A program made the position numbers and the translations under genes. The notes beneath the pieces are model-generated. The model ran no database searches. It was not told the origin of the DNA and saw nothing but the letters and a program-made list of their open reading frames with translations. A stretch of DNA of 64,000 bases from Neobacillus citreus (GTDB taxonomy: Bacteria; Bacillota; Bacilli; Bacillales; Cytobacillaceae), in the NCBI RefSeq assembly GCF_018343545.2, contig NZ_JAGYPE020000001.1, forward strand, positions 1-64,000, read 5' to 3'. Positions 43,787-52,949 of the stretch are shown here, piece after piece (position 1 is the stretch's first letter; every line of letters begins with the position of its first letter).

Positions 43787-44546
43787 TCTCTTCGACCTCC
43801 CCTAAATAAGCTTCAATAACCACTGGATTTTTTTGAATTTCTTGGGGGGTGCCTTCTGCAATCTTTTGACCAAAATTCATCACCGTTACAAAATCTGACA
43901 CTTCCATTACAAGCGACATATCATGTTCAATCACAAGGACTGTATAATTCATTTCTTTCTTTAAGCGGAGGATGAGCTCGCTGATTTTTTTCGTCTCCAC
44001 TGGATTCATCCCAGCTACCGGCTCATCGAGTAAGATTAGCTTTGGTGAAGAAATGATGGCTCTTCCGATATCCACCATTTTTTGATAACCAAATGGAAGA
44101 TTTCTTACCTTCTCATTCGCTAAATCGGATATTGAAAGTAATTCCATCACTTCATAAGCTTTTTTAATTGATTCTTTTTCTGTCTTTTTAACAGAAGGCA
44201 AATTTAACGAAATCGAAAAAATATTCTTTTTCAAGGTTGGGTGCAGCCCTACTAGCAAATTGTCAAGGACAGTCATTTTTGCAAACAATTCTACATTTTG
44301 AAAACTTCTCGCAATCCCCTCATGGATGACTTGATGGGGTTTAAGTTTTAAAATATTTTTTCCATTAAAATTGATTGTGCCGGCAGCTGGAGTATAGAAA
44401 CGGCTGATGCAATTGAAAACAGTCGTTTTACCAGCGCCGTTTGGACCGATGATTGAATAAATATTTCCTTGAGGCACTTCAAAAGAAAGATCTTTAACCG
44501 CGGTTACGCCGGCAAATTTTACGGTCACATCGTTAAACGTTAGCAT
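43770..44546 (-). CDS. livG: LIV-type ABC transporter ATPase LivG
   Basis: A 258-residue ABC ATPase. Walker A GPNGAGKTTVFNCIS, signature LPFGYQKMVDIGRAI and Walker B LILLDEPVAGMNP, with the LivG-type C-terminal IAEGTPQEIQKNPVVIEAYL. The ATG at 44546 follows AAGGAGG. It overlaps livM by 14 bases and livF by 17 bases, so the ATPase pair is translated together with the permeases. Confidence 0.92.
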   Translation of the reverse strand: MLTFNDVTVKFAGVTAVKDLSFEVPQGNIYSIIGPNGAGKTTVFNCISRFYTPAAGTINFNGKNILKLKPHQVIHEGIARSFQNVELFAKMTVLDNLLVGLHPTLKKNIFSISLNLPSVKKTEKESIKKAYEVMELLSISDLANEKVRNLPFGYQKMVDIGRAIISSPKLILLDEPVAGMNPVETKKISELILRLKKEMNYTVLVIEHDMSLVMEVSDFVTVMNFGQKIAEGTPQEIQKNPVVIEAYLGEVEENAQIV

Positions 44547-45543
44547 CCCTAGCAGCACCTCCTTGTTCAAGGTCAGAAAGATAAACTTCCGGTTCATCCA
44601 ATACTTTTTTGCTTGGTTTTTTTATCTTGAATAATTCCAGCAATGATATTATCCCATTTGGACGGAAAAGAATGATTCCGACAATGGCAATTCCAATTAT
44701 AATATTGGTCAACCCGATTAATGATTTCGTTAATTCAGGCAGTACTGTAAAGATAATGGCACCGATAATGGCACCTGGAATAGAAGCCAGGCCGCCAATG
44801 ACAATCATCCCAAGTAACAAAAATGACGTAAACACGGAAAAATCGTTCGGGCTGACGAACCCGATCCAATAACCATAAAGTCCGCCGGCAATTCCTGTAA
44901 AAAAAGCGCTAATCACAAACATCAGTGTTTTGTATAAAGGAACGTTAATTCCGGTAGCCTGGGCAGCAACCTCACTTTCTCGAATGGCGACAAAAGCCCT
45001 GCCCAATCTGCTTTTCACAATATTATGGAGAATCCATGTGATTAAAACAGTCATTAAAATAATGACGTAAATAAATTGACTATCGCTGGACAACCATTCC
45101 GGCCGGGCAAGAGGAAGACCAGAATACCCGCCAGTAAGGGAATCCCAGTTAAGTGCAATCTGTGGAATGGACAGACCAAACCCTAACGATACGACGGCAA
45201 GAAAGTTACCGCTAAGCCGCACCGCAGGCAGTCCAATAAGTAAACCGATGATGCCTGTAATCACTCCTGATAACGGGAGAACAAGCAAGAAAGGAAGACC
45301 TAATTTGGTCGTCAGGATGGCAACTGTATAACCTCCCACCGACAAAAAGCCTGCGTGGCCGATGGAAACCTGGCCGCCAAAGCCAATTAATAAATCCAAT
45401 GCCATTGCGGTAATGGCATATACACAAACCATAACGAAAATAGAAATAAGATAAACCGATTGTCCAACGATAAAAGGATAAGCAAGGAATAAAAGAACGA
45501 GTAAAAATAACCAAGGTTTACGATTTGTAAATAGCTGTTTCAA
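44533..45543 (-). CDS. livM: LIV-type ABC transporter permease LivM
   Basis: A 336-residue membrane permease with about nine hydrophobic segments. The LivM fingerprints are DLLIGFGGQVSIGHAGFLSV and GRAFVAIRESEVAAQATGIN. The C-terminal charged tail (EVYLSDLEQGGAARDANV) extends past the last membrane helix and overlaps livG. It pairs with LivH to form the channel. There are 6 bases between livH and livM. Confidence 0.92.
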   Translation of the reverse strand: MKQLFTNRKPWLFLLVLLFLAYPFIVGQSVYLISIFVMVCVYAITAMALDLLIGFGGQVSIGHAGFLSVGGYTVAILTTKLGLPFLLVLPLSGVITGIIGLLIGLPAVRLSGNFLAVVSLGFGLSIPQIALNWDSLTGGYSGLPLARPEWLSSDSQFIYVIILMTVLITWILHNIVKSRLGRAFVAIRESEVAAQATGINVPLYKTLMFVISAFFTGIAGGLYGYWIGFVSPNDFSVFTSFLLLGMIVIGGLASIPGAIIGAIIFTVLPELTKSLIGLTNIIIGIAIVGIILFRPNGIISLLELFKIKKPSKKVLDEPEVYLSDLEQGGAARDANV

Positions 45544-45549
45544 TTCACA

Positions 45550-46416
45550 TCACACCTTTTTTACAATTTTTGCTCCCCCAAATATTCCTTGAGGACGGAT
45601 GTACAACACCACAACAATCAATAGAAATGTAAAGACAATTTTCAGTTCTGGGGCCACATAATAACTGACTAAATTTTCAAAAACTCCAACGATTAATCCA
45701 CCAATAACCGCACCCGGCAAGCTATTAAACCCACCCAGAACAGCACCGGCGAAAGCGATAATCAAAACCTCTCCCATCATATTTGGACTTAAAAAAGTTA
45801 CTGGGGCTGTCATCATCCCAGCTATACCGCCGAGTGCAGTACCAATCGCCCAAGCTCCCATAAAAACGCCGGAAACCTTAATTCCCATTAGCTCTGAAGC
45901 CATAATATCCTGTGAGGCAGCACGCATCCCTAAGCCAGCTTTTGTAAATCGGAATAATAGGAAGAACAGCAGCATCAGAACCAACGTTAACCCAACCGTA
46001 AAGATTTCGTTAGTCGATATAAAAACACTGCCAAGTTTAAAAGGATCACCATGGAATGCCTCCGGGAACGAAGTGGGCTGATACCCCCATTTAAGTCCGG
46101 CCAGCCCATTAAATATCATAAACAGTCCTAATGTAAGCACCACTTGATTTAAATGCGGCGCGGATTGAACCCTTTTCATAATCAACACATAAACCACTAT
46201 TCCGAAAACTAAGGCAAATAAAAGCGCTAAACCAAGTGATGCTAAATAAGGGAATCCATATTTCGATAAAAAGACATAACTGATAAAGGTTGTGATCATG
46301 GCCATTTCGCCATGCGCAAAATTGGCAACTTCAGTTGTTTTAAAAATTAATACAAGCCCTAATGCTGCTAATGCATAGATACAACCAAAAATTAAGCCGC
46401 TGGCAATGATTTGCAT
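45550..46416 (-). CDS. livH: LIV-type ABC transporter permease LivH
   Basis: A 288-residue permease with about eight membrane segments. GLIFGCIYALAALGLVLIFK at the N-terminus, NFAHGEMAMI and the EAA-like GMRAASQDIMASELMGIKV are typical of LivH. It follows an acyl-CoA synthetase gene by 18 bases and precedes livM. It forms the heteromeric importer together with LivM, LivG and LivF. Confidence 0.92.
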   Translation of the reverse strand: MQIIASGLIFGCIYALAALGLVLIFKTTEVANFAHGEMAMITTFISYVFLSKYGFPYLASLGLALLFALVFGIVVYVLIMKRVQSAPHLNQVVLTLGLFMIFNGLAGLKWGYQPTSFPEAFHGDPFKLGSVFISTNEIFTVGLTLVLMLLFFLLFRFTKAGLGMRAASQDIMASELMGIKVSGVFMGAWAIGTALGGIAGMMTAPVTFLSPNMMGEVLIIAFAGAVLGGFNSLPGAVIGGLIVGVFENLVSYYVAPELKIVFTFLLIVVVLYIRPQGIFGGAKIVKKV

Positions 46417-46434
46417 ACGTTTATCACCTTCCGC

Positions 46435-48063
46435 TTATTTATTTGCTGCTTCGAGACTTTGTTTTAAAATATAACGCTGGATTTTTCCGCTCGGTGTCTT
46501 AGGGAGGGTTTCAACAAATTCAACTTCTCGTGGGTATTGATGTTTTGATAGCTTTGCTTTTACGAAAACACTTAATTCGTCAGCTAACTCTGAGGAAGAT
46601 TTATGAGATGATTTAAGAACTACATATGCTTTTACAATTTCTCCTTTAACAGGATCCGGTTTCCCGATAACAGCAGCTTCAGCTACGGCAGGATGTTCTA
46701 ATAGGGTGCTCTCCACTTCAAAAGGACCAATTCGGTAGCCTGCGCTAGAAATGATGTCATCTGCTCTGCCTTGGAACCAATAATAGCCGTCATCATCTTT
46801 ACTCGCTAGATCCCCGGTCCGAAACCAATTTCCTGTTATTTTTTCTGCCGTTTTCTTTGGATCATTCCAATAACCTAGAAAGAAGTACGGAAATGCGTGT
46901 ATATCTACGGCGATTTGACCCGCTTCACCGACTTCTACCGGATATCCCTGCTCATCTAATAAAGCAATATTATAACCGGGAGTCGGCAGACCCATTGATC
47001 CAGGCTTTACCATCATATCTGTGACGTTATAGTTATTTACAATCATCCCAGTTTCGGTTGATCCATAGTGATCATAGATTTCCCGGCCAAAATTATCTTT
47101 AAAGAAGCGGACAACTTCTGCATTTAATGGTTCACCAGCACTTGAGAACTGTTTTACATTTAATGAATATTTCTTTACTAAATCAGGACCGGCAGCCATC
47201 ATCATTCTGTACGCCGTTGGGGCATATGCAAAGTTTGTAACATTATATTGTTCTAGTAATTGATAATATTTTTCCACCTGGAAAGGGCCTTTATATACGA
47301 CGATGGATATACCGAGACTTAATGGGCATAATGTACAGTTCATCAAGCCATATGCCCAGCCCATATCCGCCCCTCCGAGGAACCTATCATCGTTTTCTAT
47401 ACCCATTGCATATCGCATGTACGGGTAGGTGCTGATTAGTATTTTGTGAGCCCAAACGGCCCCTTTTGGCATGCCGGTTGAACCAGAGGTGTATTGGATG
47501 ACACTTGGATCCATTATGGATGTTGGCTCTGTTTCATGTTCAGAAGAGAATTGTTGGATAAACTCCCAGAAGGTTAATCCATTACCCGATACACCATCAG
47601 TTAATAGAAGCTCACAAGATACCTGTTGACCTTCAATTTTTTTGGCCTGTTCCTGGTTCGTTACTAAAATTTTGCAATCAGCATCTTTTAATCGATACGT
47701 AATGGCCTCTGGGCCGAAAGCCGTAAACATTGGAACATAAATAGCACCTATTTTCCATGTTGCAAGGACTGTCAAAATTAATTCCATGTCCTTCCCCAGG
47801 AGACCTGCCACACGATCGCCCCTTTTTACTCCTAGCGACCGAAGTGCATTCGCCATCCGATTGGATTGTTCTTTTAAGCGGAAATAGGTCCAGACATCCT
47901 TATTTCCTTTTTCATCCTCCCAATAGATAGCGATACGATTCGGGTCATCCGCCCACCTATCACAACATTCATGTGCTATATTAAGCTTTTCATGAACATT
48001 CCAATCATAGGTTTTAACTACTTTTTCCCACGAGAAATCATCCCTTAATTCTGCATAATTCAA
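46435..48063 (-). CDS. Acyl-CoA synthetase, acetyl/medium-chain type
   Basis: A 542-residue AMP-forming ligase. Motifs: IQYTSGSTGMPKGAVWAH, DHYGSTETGMIVNN, RTGDLASKDDDGYYWFQGRA and the catalytic Lys in TPSGKIQRYI. The N-terminal 'NVHEKLNIAHECCDRWADDP' pattern resembles acetyl-CoA and medium-chain acyl-CoA synthetases rather than long-chain FadD. It heads the liv operon, so uptake and CoA activation are probably linked. A perfect cre lies at 48098-48112, 35 bases upstream of its start. Confidence 0.88.
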   Translation of the reverse strand: MNYAELRDDFSWEKVVKTYDWNVHEKLNIAHECCDRWADDPNRIAIYWEDEKGNKDVWTYFRLKEQSNRMANALRSLGVKRGDRVAGLLGKDMELILTVLATWKIGAIYVPMFTAFGPEAITYRLKDADCKILVTNQEQAKKIEGQQVSCELLLTDGVSGNGLTFWEFIQQFSSEHETEPTSIMDPSVIQYTSGSTGMPKGAVWAHKILISTYPYMRYAMGIENDDRFLGGADMGWAYGLMNCTLCPLSLGISIVVYKGPFQVEKYYQLLEQYNVTNFAYAPTAYRMMMAAGPDLVKKYSLNVKQFSSAGEPLNAEVVRFFKDNFGREIYDHYGSTETGMIVNNYNVTDMMVKPGSMGLPTPGYNIALLDEQGYPVEVGEAGQIAVDIHAFPYFFLGYWNDPKKTAEKITGNWFRTGDLASKDDDGYYWFQGRADDIISSAGYRIGPFEVESTLLEHPAVAEAAVIGKPDPVKGEIVKAYVVLKSSHKSSSELADELSVFVKAKLSKHQYPREVEFVETLPKTPSGKIQRYILKQSLEAANK

Positions 48064-48097
48064 TTTTTGTCACCTCGTTTAAATTTTTTATTTAATC

Positions 48098-48112
48098 AGA
48101 AACCGCTTACAA
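48098..48112 (-). promoter_or_regulatory. cre site upstream of the liv operon
   Basis: The minus strand TTGTAAGCGGTTTCT fits the CcpA consensus WTGNAANCGNWNNCW at all fixed positions. Confidence 0.65.
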
Positions 48113-48371
48113 TAATATAACTTTCAACTGTACAGTATGTAATTCATGAATGCTATTTTTTCCAATTTAGTATTGATTATATAATACCGAGCAATATTTG
48201 TACATATTTTTCTAAATATTATTAATTTTACAAAAATTATTACAACATAATGATTTTACAAAGATTTTGTTAACTCCATCTATATTTAATAATAATAGAT
48301 ATGATATTTTCACGATTTGATTACTTTTTTTGAATACTAGTTTGAATTATTTTAATTTTTAAATAATTAAC

Positions 48372-48400
48372 TTGCAATTTAAATCAAATCTCTTTACACT
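48372..48400 (+). promoter_or_regulatory. Sigma-A promoter of the plus-strand binding protein
   Basis: TTGCAA (48372-48377), 17-base spacer, TACACT (48395-48400), 92 bases before the GTG start. Confidence 0.55.
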
Positions 48401-48421
48401 TATTCTTGAGAGTTTTTAAGG

Positions 48422-48436
48422 ATGTAAGCGCTTTTT
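48422..48436 (+). promoter_or_regulatory. cre-like site upstream of the second binding protein
   Basis: ATGTAAGCGCTTTTT matches the cre consensus with one mismatch at the conserved C. It lies just past the predicted transcript start, a roadblock position. Confidence 0.5.
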
Positions 48437-48492
48437 TAATAGTGTTTTGTTCTTTACTCTTAAAGTGAATCTTTGATTGGGGGTAAATTTTT

Positions 48493-49755
48493 GTGAAAAA
48501 AAAGTTGACATCAGCACTTGCTTTGATTCTAACTGTTATTTTGTTAGTTTCATGCAGCGCACAAACCAGTAAAAACCAATCAACTAAGGGTGACCCAAAA
48601 GACGGTAAGAAACAGGCTCAAGGAGTAACGGATAAAGAAATAATTGTTGGACTCACCGGTCCCCAAACAGGGCCAGTCGCAGAATATGATAAAGTCAGAA
48701 GAGGCGTTCAAGCATACTTTAATTATGTCAATGATAATGGCGGTGTAAATGGAAGAAAGCTTAAGTTAATCGCGTATGATGACCAATATCAGCCCGCAAA
48801 AACACTCCAAAGTATTCAAAGATTAATAGAACAGGATAAAGTATTCTCTATTATATATCCAATCGGAACGGCTAATATTGCCGCATCCCTACAGCTTCTA
48901 GAAAAAACTGGCATACCGGTAACGGGCCTGGGGACTGGGGCAGACAAATTTGTGAATCCTCCAATTAAGAATGTTTTTGGCGGAACATTTAATTATGTAG
49001 TCGAAGCAAAGGTCTTTTTAGATTACTCTGTCAATAAGCTGAATGCCAAAAAAATAGCCATAGCCTATCAGAATGATGATTTTGGAAAACAGGGACTTGA
49101 AGCGATCAAGAAAAATATTGGAAAATATCCTGGAGTTTCCATTGTAAAAGAAGTCCCTTTCTTGGCAACAGATAAAGAATTTAGCTCACAGGCCCAGCAG
49201 CTGAAAGAGGCAAAAGCAGATGTAATAATTATGAATACAACTCCTGCGCCAGCAGCAGCACTGCGTAAAGAAATGCATAAAATTGGGGCATCGGACACTC
49301 CATTTATTGTTTCACAAACTGGCGGTGCAGATAAAAACCAATTTAATTTAGCGGGGAAAGATGCTTGGGAAGGTATAATATCTTCTCTACAATATCCTAA
49401 CTATGAGGAACAAATGGATAACCCTGGTGTCAAAAAGTATGTTGAGTATGTAACCAAAGACTTTGGGAAAGAATCGCTTGGAGCTCTCTCTGAAGGCGCA
49501 TGGTCCACTGCTCAAGTATACGTCGAAGGGTTAAAGCGAGCAGGAGATGATTTGAGTTGGGAGAACTTTATTAAAAAAATGGAAACCTTTGATAAATGGG
49601 ATGGCTCTTTCTACCCTTCTGTCACCTATACAGCGGAACACCGCTACGGAAATACATCCTTATTCCTAGTTCAAGCAAAAGCCGGTGACCTGGTGCCAGT
49701 CACAGGGAATATCCACTATGATCCTGAAAAAGATAAAATTGAGTATGAAAAGTAA
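48493..49755 (+). CDS. Second LIV-type substrate-binding lipoprotein
   Basis: A 420-residue lipoprotein with a lipobox VSC ending at Cys21 and the same fold as the protein at 41249-42511 (IIVGLTGPQTGPVAEYDKV, GGVNGRKLKLIAYDDQYQPA). Close similarity shows duplication. It is transcribed alone and divergently from the liv operon, from a promoter at 48372-48400 with a cre-like site. The start is GTG at 48493 after GGGGG. It may give the one permease a second cargo. Confidence 0.92.
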   Translation: MKKKLTSALALILTVILLVSCSAQTSKNQSTKGDPKDGKKQAQGVTDKEIIVGLTGPQTGPVAEYDKVRRGVQAYFNYVNDNGGVNGRKLKLIAYDDQYQPAKTLQSIQRLIEQDKVFSIIYPIGTANIAASLQLLEKTGIPVTGLGTGADKFVNPPIKNVFGGTFNYVVEAKVFLDYSVNKLNAKKIAIAYQNDDFGKQGLEAIKKNIGKYPGVSIVKEVPFLATDKEFSSQAQQLKEAKADVIIMNTTPAPAAALRKEMHKIGASDTPFIVSQTGGADKNQFNLAGKDAWEGIISSLQYPNYEEQMDNPGVKKYVEYVTKDFGKESLGALSEGAWSTAQVYVEGLKRAGDDLSWENFIKKMETFDKWDGSFYPSVTYTAEHRYGNTSLFLVQAKAGDLVPVTGNIHYDPEKDKIEYEK

Positions 49756-49776
49756 TTTCTAAAACTACTAGAATAT

Positions 49777-49817
49777 AAGCGGACTCCAGGTTTTGGAGAC
49801 CGCTTTCTATTTTTTAT
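49777..49817 (+). terminator. Terminator of the plus-strand binding protein
   Basis: Stem AAGCGG-CTCCA/TGGAG-CCGCTT (49777-49805) followed by TCTATTTTTTA, 22 bases past the stop codon. Confidence 0.88.
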
Positions 49818-49830
49818 CACTTAATTCATT

Positions 49831-49862
49831 AAAAAAACCTCTAGTTTCGACAGCTAGAGGTT
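49831..49862 (-). terminator. Terminator of the minus-strand acyl-CoA operon
   Basis: Stem AACCTCTAG/CTAGAGGTT (49836-49844 and 49854-49862) followed by TTTTT on the minus strand. It lies 10 bases past the SDR stop codon. Confidence 0.9.
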
Positions 49863-49872
49863 CTTTTGCTTA

Positions 49873-50643
49873 TTACTTCGGCTGCATCCGAATCGCGCCG
49901 TCGAGACGGATCGTTTCGCCATTTAAATATGGATTTTCAATGATGCATTTTGCTAAATGAGCATATTCGGATGAGTACCCTAAACGCTGCGGGTACGGAA
50001 CCATAGCACCTAATGCCTGGCGGACTTTTTCTGGAGCGCCGGCAAACAATGGCGTATCCATAAGCCCTGGAGCAATCGTCAAGACCCTGATACCATGTCT
50101 GGAAAGGTCTCTGGCAATAGGCAAAGTCATACCGACAATGCCGCCTTTTGATGCGCTATAGGCAGCTTGGCCCATTTGACCATCAAATGCAGCTACTGAC
50201 GCAGTATTAATGATTACGCCTCTTTCTCCCTCATCGTTTGGAGCATTTTGTGTCATTTTTTCCGCAGCTAAACGAAGCACGTTAAATGTTCCAATTAAAT
50301 TGACTTGTATGACTCTAGTAAAGACGCTAAGATCATGCGGCTTTTCTTTGCCGACGGTTTTTTCGGCCGCACCAATCCCTGCACAGTTTACAGCAACATG
50401 AATGGCCCCAAACTTTTCAATAGTTTGGTTAATGGCATTGACCACATCGTCCTCACTGGTAACATTTGTTTTAACGTAAAGCACACGGTCTGAACCTAAT
50501 CTTTCTACTAAAGCGGCGCCTCTCTCTTCTTGCAAATCAAAGATGGCTGCATATCCCCCGTTTTCAACAATCGTTTCGACGGTGGCTTCGCCTAGCCCGG
50601 AAGCGCCTCCTGTTACAACAGCTACTTTGCCGTTAATTTTCAT
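49873..50643 (-). CDS. 3-hydroxyacyl-CoA dehydrogenase type SDR
   Basis: A 256-residue SDR. It has [13 protein letters not shown] at the cofactor site, [10 protein letters not shown], the catalytic Ser in [20 protein letters not shown] and [20 protein letters not shown]. The FDGQ-x-GQ-x-AYSASK and TIAPG-x-x-x-TP pattern is that of human HSD17B10/bacterial type II 3-hydroxyacyl-CoA dehydrogenases, including 2-methyl-3-hydroxybutyryl-CoA oxidation. It is the last gene in the long minus-strand operon, 117 bases after the thiolase. Confidence 0.88.
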   Translation of the reverse strand: MKINGKVAVVTGGASGLGEATVETIVENGGYAAIFDLQEERGAALVERLGSDRVLYVKTNVTSEDDVVNAINQTIEKFGAIHVAVNCAGIGAAEKTVGKEKPHDLSVFTRVIQVNLIGTFNVLRLAAEKMTQNAPNDEGERGVIINTASVAAFDGQMGQAAYSASKGGIVGMTLPIARDLSRHGIRVLTIAPGLMDTPLFAGAPEKVRQALGAMVPYPQRLGYSSEYAHLAKCIIENPYLNGETIRLDGAIRMQPK

Positions 50644-50694
50644 ATATCATGCTCCTCCTCTATTAAATCGAAATTTTTAAAAATATGTTTAATA

Positions 50695-50743
50695 CCCTGA
50701 AGATAGACCATTTCAATCTGTGTGGCATGAGCCTCCTTCAGGG
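50695..50743 (-). other. Hairpin between thiolase and SDR genes
   Basis: Inverted repeat CCCTGAAG/CTTCAGGG (50695-50702 and 50736-50743) with a 33-base loop in the 117-base gap. The T run after it is weak, so it could be an mRNA processing or attenuation structure rather than a full terminator. Confidence 0.35.
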
Positions 50744-50760
50744 AGTTTTATTAAAAGCGA

Positions 50761-51912
50761 TTAGCTAATTCTTTCAACAATTATGGCATTCGCCATTCCG
50801 CCGCCCTCGCAAATTGCCTGCAAGCCAAAACGGCCGCCGCTTCTTTCCAATTCATGCAGCATGGTAATCATCAGGCGGGCACCAGATCCGCCTAGTGGAT
50901 GGCCCAAAGCAATTGCTCCACCATTTGGATTTAACTTTGCAGGGTCTGCTTTTAGTTCATCCATCCACAGCATTGGTACAGGAGCAAATGCCTCATTTAC
51001 TTCATAGGTATCCATATCTTCAATTGAAAGGCCAGCTTTTTCAAGCACTTTTTTCGAAGCAATGGATGGACCCGTCAGCATGAGGGTCGGGTCAGAGCCG
51101 ACAACGGAACGGGCAACGATACGGAAACGTGGTTTAAGACCAAGCTCCTCTGCTTTTTCCCTCGACATTAATAGAACGGCTGCAGCACCATCACTCATTT
51201 GACTGGAATTACCGGCATGAATTCTTCCGTCCTGCGTAAAGGCAGGCTTTAAAGAAGCCAATTTTTCTAATGAAGTATCCTTTCTTGGGCCTTCATCCTG
51301 TGTGACAACAATTGTTGAACCATCTTCCCGTTTTACTTCAATTGGCATAATCTCACGATCGAAACGACCTTCTTCTTGAGCTATAATGGCTCTTCTATGA
51401 CTTTCAAGCGAGAATTCATCGAGCTGACTGCGGCTGTATCCCCATTTTTCAGCAATCCGCTCAGCTGATAAACCTTGATGAATCATTTCATATTTTGAAG
51501 TTAACTCTTCACTCCAAGTTGACTCCTTGCGAGAGGCTCCCATTGGGATCCTTGTCATGCTTTCTACTCCGCCGGCAATGACGACATCCATGTCCCCGCT
51601 CAAAATGGCCTGAGCAGCAAAGTGAATGGCTTGCTGGCTGGAACCGCATTGACGGTCGATGGTAGTTCCCGGCACATGAATTGGGAAATCAGCCATTAAT
51701 GCGGCGCTGCGGGCGATATTTAGTCCTTGCTCTTCTACTTGGGCAACACAACCTAAAATGACATCTTCCACAAGTCCTGGAGATATCCCGGCACGGTTCA
51801 TCAATTCTTTCAAAACCTTTGCAGCCAATTCATCCGGACGGACTGAACTGAATACTCCCTTTCTTTTTCCTACTGGGGTACGTACTGCTTCAACAATAAC
51901 AACTTCTCTCAT
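50761..51912 (-). CDS. Acetyl-CoA acyltransferase (thiolase)
   Basis: A 383-residue thiolase. The acylated Cys89 is in TIDRQCGSSQQAIHFA; NEAFAPVPMLW, GGAIALGHPLGGSGARL and ICEGGGMANA supply the other active-site loops. It cleaves a 3-ketoacyl-CoA with CoA. The start is ATG at 51912 after AGGAGG. It stands after a nitronate monooxygenase-type gene and before the SDR, giving the last two steps of beta-oxidation side by side. Confidence 0.93.
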   Translation of the reverse strand: MREVVIVEAVRTPVGKRKGVFSSVRPDELAAKVLKELMNRAGISPGLVEDVILGCVAQVEEQGLNIARSAALMADFPIHVPGTTIDRQCGSSQQAIHFAAQAILSGDMDVVIAGGVESMTRIPMGASRKESTWSEELTSKYEMIHQGLSAERIAEKWGYSRSQLDEFSLESHRRAIIAQEEGRFDREIMPIEVKREDGSTIVVTQDEGPRKDTSLEKLASLKPAFTQDGRIHAGNSSQMSDGAAAVLLMSREKAEELGLKPRFRIVARSVVGSDPTLMLTGPSIASKKVLEKAGLSIEDMDTYEVNEAFAPVPMLWMDELKADPAKLNPNGGAIALGHPLGGSGARLMITMLHELERSGGRFGLQAICEGGGMANAIIVERIS

Positions 51913-51942
51913 TCTCTATTCCTCCTAAATTTTAATAGCATA

Positions 51943-52923
51943 CTAAACGTTAGAATGAACGGACATTCTTTTATTAATAAAATCGATAGACTTCTTTGCC
52001 TCTTCTGTTATTTGGGCAAACAAATCCTTGATCGATAATATTTCTTTAATAAGTCCCACAGATTGGCCGCAGGACCAAATACCTCCATCCAAATCACCTT
52101 CAAAATACACATGTTTGGCTCTTTGGCCGGTAATAAGCGGCATTAATTGTTCAATTGTTGCCCCTTCTCTTTCAAGGCGGTCTACTTCCTTGCTGACAGC
52201 ATTCAAGGCAACGCGGGATGCACTGCCAATATTTCGTTGAATGATAATGGTATTCGTTTCATCAGATTCTACCATCCATCGTTTTACATTCTCGTGAATT
52301 GGCGCTTCCTCAGTAGCCATAAAACGGGTACCCATTACTACCCCTTCTGCCCCAAAAGCCAATGCACTCACTAATCCTCTTCCATCCGCATAACCCCCGC
52401 CGGCAATAACGGGAATCTTAACTGAATCTACTATTCTTGGAAGCATGACTAAAGTGCCGACATCACTCATACCAGGATGGCCGCCTGTTTCATTGCCGAC
52501 AATAATAACAGCATCAACTCCAAGTTTTTCTGCTGAGATGGCATATTTTACACCAGCCACTTTATGGAGGACAATGAATCCGTTTTCTTTCAACTTTGGC
52601 ATTAAATCTTTGGGACTTCTGCCGCTAGTTTCGACAATTTTAACCCCTTCTTCAATTAAAATATCAATAAAATCTTCATTTGGAGTTGCAGTCTGGCTCG
52701 GGAATAAGTTGAGGTTTACAGCAAATGGCTTATTCGTAAGCGCTTTTATTTTGCGAATCTCTTGACGAAGTGCTTCTGGTGTACCTTGTGTTTTTGAGGT
52801 AATTACTCCTAATCCACCAGCTTCTGAAACTGCGGCTGCAAGTTCTGCTCTGCCAACTTGAAACATGCCGCCGCAAATGATAGGGTATTCAATTCCTAAC
52901 AGTTCGGTAATTCTTGTTTTCAC
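51943..52923 (-). CDS. Nitronate monooxygenase family FMN protein
   Basis: A 326-residue TIM-barrel FMN protein of the nitronate monooxygenase/2-nitropropane dioxygenase family. It has ITELLGIEYPIICGGMFQVG, GNETGGHPG and VIAGGGYADGRGLVSAL at the FMN phosphate site. In acyl-CoA clusters relatives are often annotated as enoyl reductases or NMO without proof. The start is probably GTG at 52923, seven bases after GAGGGG. The function in this operon is not known. Confidence 0.85.
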   Translation of the reverse strand: MKTRITELLGIEYPIICGGMFQVGRAELAAAVSEAGGLGVITSKTQGTPEALRQEIRKIKALTNKPFAVNLNLFPSQTATPNEDFIDILIEEGVKIVETSGRSPKDLMPKLKENGFIVLHKVAGVKYAISAEKLGVDAVIIVGNETGGHPGMSDVGTLVMLPRIVDSVKIPVIAGGGYADGRGLVSALAFGAEGVVMGTRFMATEEAPIHENVKRWMVESDETNTIIIQRNIGSASRVALNAVSKEVDRLEREGATIEQLMPLITGQRAKHVYFEGDLDGGIWSCGQSVGLIKEILSIKDLFAQITEEAKKSIDFINKRMSVHSNV

Positions 52924-52949
52924 TGGTTTTCCCCTCACAAAGTTAATTA

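Larger units (their letters stand above)
48064..48492. promoter_or_regulatory. Divergent regulatory region, liv operon and second binding protein
   Basis: About 430 AT-rich bases with no gene. It holds a perfect cre (48098-48112), a palindrome ACTGTACAGT (48127-48136), a plus-strand sigma-A promoter (48372-48400) and a second cre-like word (48422-48436). Confidence 0.6.

Noticed and set aside
41249..49755. Leucine/isoleucine/valine uptake as the transporter's role
   Set aside because: The embedded acyl-CoA synthetase and thioesterase make a carboxylate cargo more likely; family membership alone does not define the substrate.
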